A stretch of 49,105 nt of DNA from Geobacteraceae bacterium. Its GTDB lineage: Bacteria > Desulfobacterota > Desulfuromonadia > Desulfuromonadales > Geopsychrobacteraceae. The number at the start of each line of letters is the position of its first letter. Position 1 is the stretch's first letter. The notes beneath the pieces are model-generated. The model saw nothing but the letters and a program-made list of their open reading frames with translations, searched no databases and had not been told where the DNA came from. Of the stretch, positions 45,983 through 49,105 are shown in pieces. Both the position numbers and the translations under genes were made by a program. Location of the stretch: the NCBI GenBank assembly GCA_007125165.1, contig SLDV01000098.1, positions 1 to 49,105 on the forward strand, given 5' to 3'.

Positions 45983-47335
45983 TTATTGATGCCGCTTGTC
46001 AACAACGCGGCTTGCTTTTCCTTCGTGCCGCAAAATAGATGAAGGCTCCACAAGTTTAACCTTGGCACTGACTCCCAGCATTGTCGCCAGACGCTTTTCG
46101 ACTTCAGTAACAAACTGTCGCTGACGTTTCATTTCATCAAAGAAAATGTGCTCATTGACCTCTACCTGGACCTCCAGTTGGTCGGCGTTGTTAACCCGAT
46201 CAACAATCAGTTGGTAATGCGGCTCACACCCTTCGACCTGCAGCAACACCTCCTCAATCTGGGTCGGGAATACATTGACCCCTTTGATAATCAGCATATC
46301 GTCGGTGCGTCCGCTGGTTTTATCCATCCGCGCCAAGGTGCGTCTACACGCACAGGGTTCGTAATGAATGCGTGTTATGTCCCGCGTGCGATAACGGATC
46401 ATGGGAAACGCCTGTTTGGTCAGGCTGGTGATGACCAGTTCTCCTTTTGAGCCTTTTGGTAAGACCTTACCCGTGTCTGGGTCGATGATCTCAAAAACAA
46501 AGTGATCTTCCGCCAGATGCATTCCGCATTTTAACAGACAATCGCCGGCAACACCGGGCCCCATGATTTCAGACAGGCCATAATTGTCGGTTGCTATGAT
46601 TCCCAGGCGCGTTTCAAGCTCATTGCGCATCTGCTCACTCCAGGGTTCAGCGCCAAACAGACCGACGCGCAACGCCAGACTCGCCGGATCAATCCCCTTT
46701 TTCTCCAGTCGATCAGCAATGGTCAGGCCATAAGATGGCGTGCATACCAGCGCCGACGAGCGATAATCCTGCATGATCATGATCTGCTTATCGGTATTAC
46801 CACCGGAGATCGGTATTACCGACGCACCAATGGCTTCAGAACCGTAGTGCAGACCAAAGGCCCCGGTAAACAAACCATAACCAAAGGCAATGTGAACAAT
46901 ATCCTCCCGAGTGACCCCGGCTGCGGTCATGAAACGTGCCACCAGTTCTGTCCAGGTCCTGATATCCTGTTTGGTGTAGCCGACCACAGTGGGCTTGCCG
47001 GTTGTCCCGGATGACGAGTGGATTCGCACAACATCACTCATAGGAACGGCAAACATGCCGTAGGGATAATTCAGGCGCAGATCTTCCTTGCTGGTGAACG
47101 GAAGATGCCGGATATCATCCAGCGATTTGAGGTCACCAGGCTTGAAGCCGCATTCCTTGAATTTATTTTGATAACAGGGAACATTGTCACTGACCAGTTG
47201 CAGAGTTTGGCGCAAACGCTCCAATTGCAGGCGCTCAATTTGCTCGCGCGGCAGGCATTCTGCTTCGGCGTTCCAGATCAATCGGCGATCAGGCATTGCT
47301 GATAAGTCGCTTTCACTAATATTGCTTAAGTACAT
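45983..47335 (-). CDS. paaK: Phenylacetate-CoA ligase family (PaaK-like), second gene
   Basis: Adenylate-forming ligase of 450 residues that makes aryl-CoA. The AMP-binding P-loop is [16 protein letters not shown]. Further family motifs are [28 protein letters not shown], and YRTRDIT with [22 protein letters not shown]; the C-terminal lid ends near [11 protein letters not shown]. The ATG at 47335 follows the stop of the ACT gene by one base; Met at 47296 is an alternative, closer to the paralogue's N-terminus. It lies downstream of the ACT gene and the first ligase. The activated acid is unknown; phenylacetate or another arylacetate is likely. Confidence 0.93.
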   Translation of the reverse strand: MYLSNISESDLSAMPDRRLIWNAEAECLPREQIERLQLERLRQTLQLVSDNVPCYQNKFKECGFKPGDLKSLDDIRHLPFTSKEDLRLNYPYGMFAVPMSDVVRIHSSSGTTGKPTVVGYTKQDIRTWTELVARFMTAAGVTREDIVHIAFGYGLFTGAFGLHYGSEAIGASVIPISGGNTDKQIMIMQDYRSSALVCTPSYGLTIADRLEKKGIDPASLALRVGLFGAEPWSEQMRNELETRLGIIATDNYGLSEIMGPGVAGDCLLKCGMHLAEDHFVFEIIDPDTGKVLPKGSKGELVITSLTKQAFPMIRYRTRDITRIHYEPCACRRTLARMDKTSGRTDDMLIIKGVNVFPTQIEEVLLQVEGCEPHYQLIVDRVNNADQLEVQVEVNEHIFFDEMKRQRQFVTEVEKRLATMLGVSAKVKLVEPSSILRHEGKASRVVDKRHQ

Positions 47336-47336
47336 G

Positions 47337-47768
47337 TTATAGCGTTGTAATTTTTTCGCCGTCAAGAATGTTGACGCCGTTTTTCAACAGTACCCTAATG
47401 GCCTGGTCAACATTATCAAAACGAAAAATAATCACCGCATTGGTGCCGCAACGCTCAACAAAGGCGTACATGTATTCGACATTTATCTGATTTTTGTCGA
47501 GAATTTTTAAAATTGACGACAGTCCACCCGGGCTATCAGGAACCTCGACCCCGATAACTTCAGTTTTATTAACGGTAAAATGTCTCTCGCGAAGAACGCC
47601 GAGGGCTTTTTCACTGTCATCGACAATCAGTCGCAAAATGCCGAAATCGGACGTGTCGGCCAGCGAAAGGGCGCGAATATTGACATTTGCTTCACCCAGA
47701 ACACCCGAAACCTCTGCCAGACGACCCGATTTATTTTCTATAAAAACCGAAATCTGCTCGACTTTCAT
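47337..47768 (-). CDS. Double ACT-domain regulatory protein
   Basis: A 143-residue protein of two ACT domains. The first (about 1-70) has [22 protein letters not shown] and [22 protein letters not shown]; the second (about 70-140) has [30 protein letters not shown] and [10 protein letters not shown]. Such proteins bind amino acids; in archaea and bacteria they often sit beside PaaK and indolepyruvate oxidoreductase genes. Start 47768 has AAAGGAG upstream. It is encoded between two PaaK genes in one coupled operon, so it probably senses an aromatic amino acid or its acid product (inference). Confidence 0.92.
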   Translation of the reverse strand: MKVEQISVFIENKSGRLAEVSGVLGEANVNIRALSLADTSDFGILRLIVDDSEKALGVLRERHFTVNKTEVIGVEVPDSPGGLSSILKILDKNQINVEYMYAFVERCGTNAVIIFRFDNVDQAIRVLLKNGVNILDGEKITTL

Positions 47769-47782
47769 GGTTTGCTCCTTTG

Positions 47783-49093
47783 TCATGATGTAATTTTACT
47801 GCGCTTGTCGATAACCCGCTGCGCCTTGCCTTCGCTGCGTGCCAGGGTTTTGGGTTCAACCAGCCGTACCTTGCAGGTAACACCGAGCAGATCCTTGATC
47901 TGTTTTTGTATTGTTCCGGACAGTAGTTGCAGCTTGCGCACCTCATCGGAAAAGGTTTGTTCGTCAACCTCAACCAAAACTTCGAGGGTGTCCAGGGTAC
48001 CTTCGCGATCAACCAGTAACTGGTAATGGGGTTCGATCCCCTTGATGTTGAACAGCACGGATTCAATCTGACTGGGAAAGACATTTACCCCGCGAATAAT
48101 CAGCATATCATCACTGCGGCCACTCAAACGCTCGATACGTGCATGGGTTCTGCCGCAGATGCAGGGCTCACGGGTTAAGCGGGTTATATCGCGGGTGCGG
48201 TAACGGATCAGAGGTATCCCCTCTTTGGTGATGGTAGTGATCACCAGTTCACCTTTTTCACCATCCTGCAGAACCTCTTGTGTATCGGGATCAATAATTT
48301 CCAGCAGAAAATGATCTTCCCAGACATGCAGGCCGTTTTGGGCCTCAATACACTCGATGCCGACGCCAGGCCCGAGGATTTCTGATAAACCGTAAATATC
48401 GATGGCTTTTATGTTGAGTTTGCTCTCGATCTCCTGCCGCATCTTTTCACTCCAGGGTTCGGCTCCAAGGATGCCGACTTTGAGCTTGAGTTTGCGGATA
48501 TCAATCCCCTCTTCTGCTGCAACCTCAGCGAGAAAGAGGCTGTAGGATGGAGTACAGGTCAGTACCGTGGAACCGAAGTCCTGCATAATCATCAACTGTT
48601 TTTTGGTATTGCCCCCCGACATGGGGATAACCGAGGCACCAATGCGTTCGGCTCCATAGTGGGCGCCAAGACCACCGGTAAACAGCCCATAACCATAAGC
48701 GTTATGAATGACATCACCTTTATGGGCGCCAGCGGCGAAAAAAGAGCGGGCCATCAGTTCCGTCCAGGTGTCGATGTCGCGCCTGGTGTAGCCGACAACC
48801 GTGGGCTTACCGGTGGTACCCGATGAGGCATGAATGCGAACAATCTGCTCCAGGGGTACAGCAAACAACCCGTAGGGGTAGTTGTCGCGCATGTCCTTTT
48901 TCAAGGTAAAGGGCAGGCGCTGCAAGTCTCCCAGGCGTTTGATGTCTTTTGGCTTAACCCCGGCCTGATCAAATGCCTCACGATAAAAAGGAACGGTCGC
49001 GTAAACCCGTTCTACTGTTTGCTGCAGCCGGCGCAACTGTAGCGATTCGATTGCTTCTCTGGGTAGTGTTTCAAAATCGTCGTTCCAGATCAT
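47783..49093 (-). CDS. paaK: Phenylacetate-CoA ligase family (PaaK-like), first gene
   Basis: A 436-residue aryl-CoA ligase and paralogue of the gene downstream of the ACT protein. The P-loop is [16 protein letters not shown], with [47 protein letters not shown], and [14 protein letters not shown] with [26 protein letters not shown]. The likely ATG at 49093 has GGGAG seven bases upstream, 12 bases from the window edge, so the gene seems complete. Any upstream genes, such as the iorAB often found here, would lie beyond the edge. Confidence 0.93.
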   Translation of the reverse strand: MIWNDDFETLPREAIESLQLRRLQQTVERVYATVPFYREAFDQAGVKPKDIKRLGDLQRLPFTLKKDMRDNYPYGLFAVPLEQIVRIHASSGTTGKPTVVGYTRRDIDTWTELMARSFFAAGAHKGDVIHNAYGYGLFTGGLGAHYGAERIGASVIPMSGGNTKKQLMIMQDFGSTVLTCTPSYSLFLAEVAAEEGIDIRKLKLKVGILGAEPWSEKMRQEIESKLNIKAIDIYGLSEILGPGVGIECIEAQNGLHVWEDHFLLEIIDPDTQEVLQDGEKGELVITTITKEGIPLIRYRTRDITRLTREPCICGRTHARIERLSGRSDDMLIIRGVNVFPSQIESVLFNIKGIEPHYQLLVDREGTLDTLEVLVEVDEQTFSDEVRKLQLLSGTIQKQIKDLLGVTCKVRLVEPKTLARSEGKAQRVIDKRSKITS

Positions 49094-49105
49094 CCAGGTA
49101 CTCCC

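Overview
The window reads as the chromosome of a Gram-negative, probably anaerobic deltaproteobacterium of the Desulfuromonadales/Geobacterales type. Clues are the order lepA-lepB-pyrR-pyrB-pyrC-carA-carB-greA, paired PaaK-type phenylacetate-CoA ligases around an ACT protein, a TrpB2-type tryptophan synthase, and an apparent selenocysteine codon. This placement is inferred from family knowledge; there is no rRNA gene to confirm it. Coding density is high and no phage, transposase or CRISPR array is seen.

Layout. 1-4.2 kb: RND efflux adaptor and pump. 4.2-7.2 kb: tRNA-Gln, a TPR protein with an unusual double-operator-like leader, a 51-aa membrane peptide and an aminotransferase. 7.4-10.5 kb: CCA-adding-type enzyme, tRNA-Gly, thioesterase, a small double-CxxC protein divergent from a LUD protein. 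10.8-14.3 kb: TrpB2, YacG, QueD, QueE and a creatininase-family hydrolase. 14.4-19.6 kb: coaD-rsmD, dGTPase, M1 peptidase and a membrane protein. 19.7-23.4 kb (minus strand): a tightly coupled operon of two D-Ala-D-Ala-ligase-like ATP-grasp enzymes, a GNAT and a lysine 2,3-aminomutase-like radical SAM enzyme. 23.6-26.7 kb: YhbY, AzlDC, Na/Pi cotransporter. 26.9-29.2 kb: PfkA, a periplasmic rhodanese read through an in-frame UGA, and an orphan GlnQ-type ATPase. 29.3-43.2 kb: lepA-lepB, then the pyrimidine operon under a PyrR attenuator, ending with two tandem, divergent carB genes and greA. 43.3-49.1 kb: DUF1858 protein, RecG, tRNA-Pro and the paaK-ACT-paaK cluster.

The most notable item is the rhodanese at 28019-28441. 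Conventional calling stops at TGA 28313-28315, but the frame continues 41 more codons with the conserved half of the domain. The UGA sits where homologues have Cys, and a hairpin with a GGUCU apical loop follows it, as expected for a bacterial SECIS element. Second is the radical SAM/GNAT/double ATP-grasp operon, which looks like an uncharacterised beta-amino-acid or small-peptide pathway. Third is a family of four dispersed intergenic palindromic repeats, followed by the tandem carB pair.
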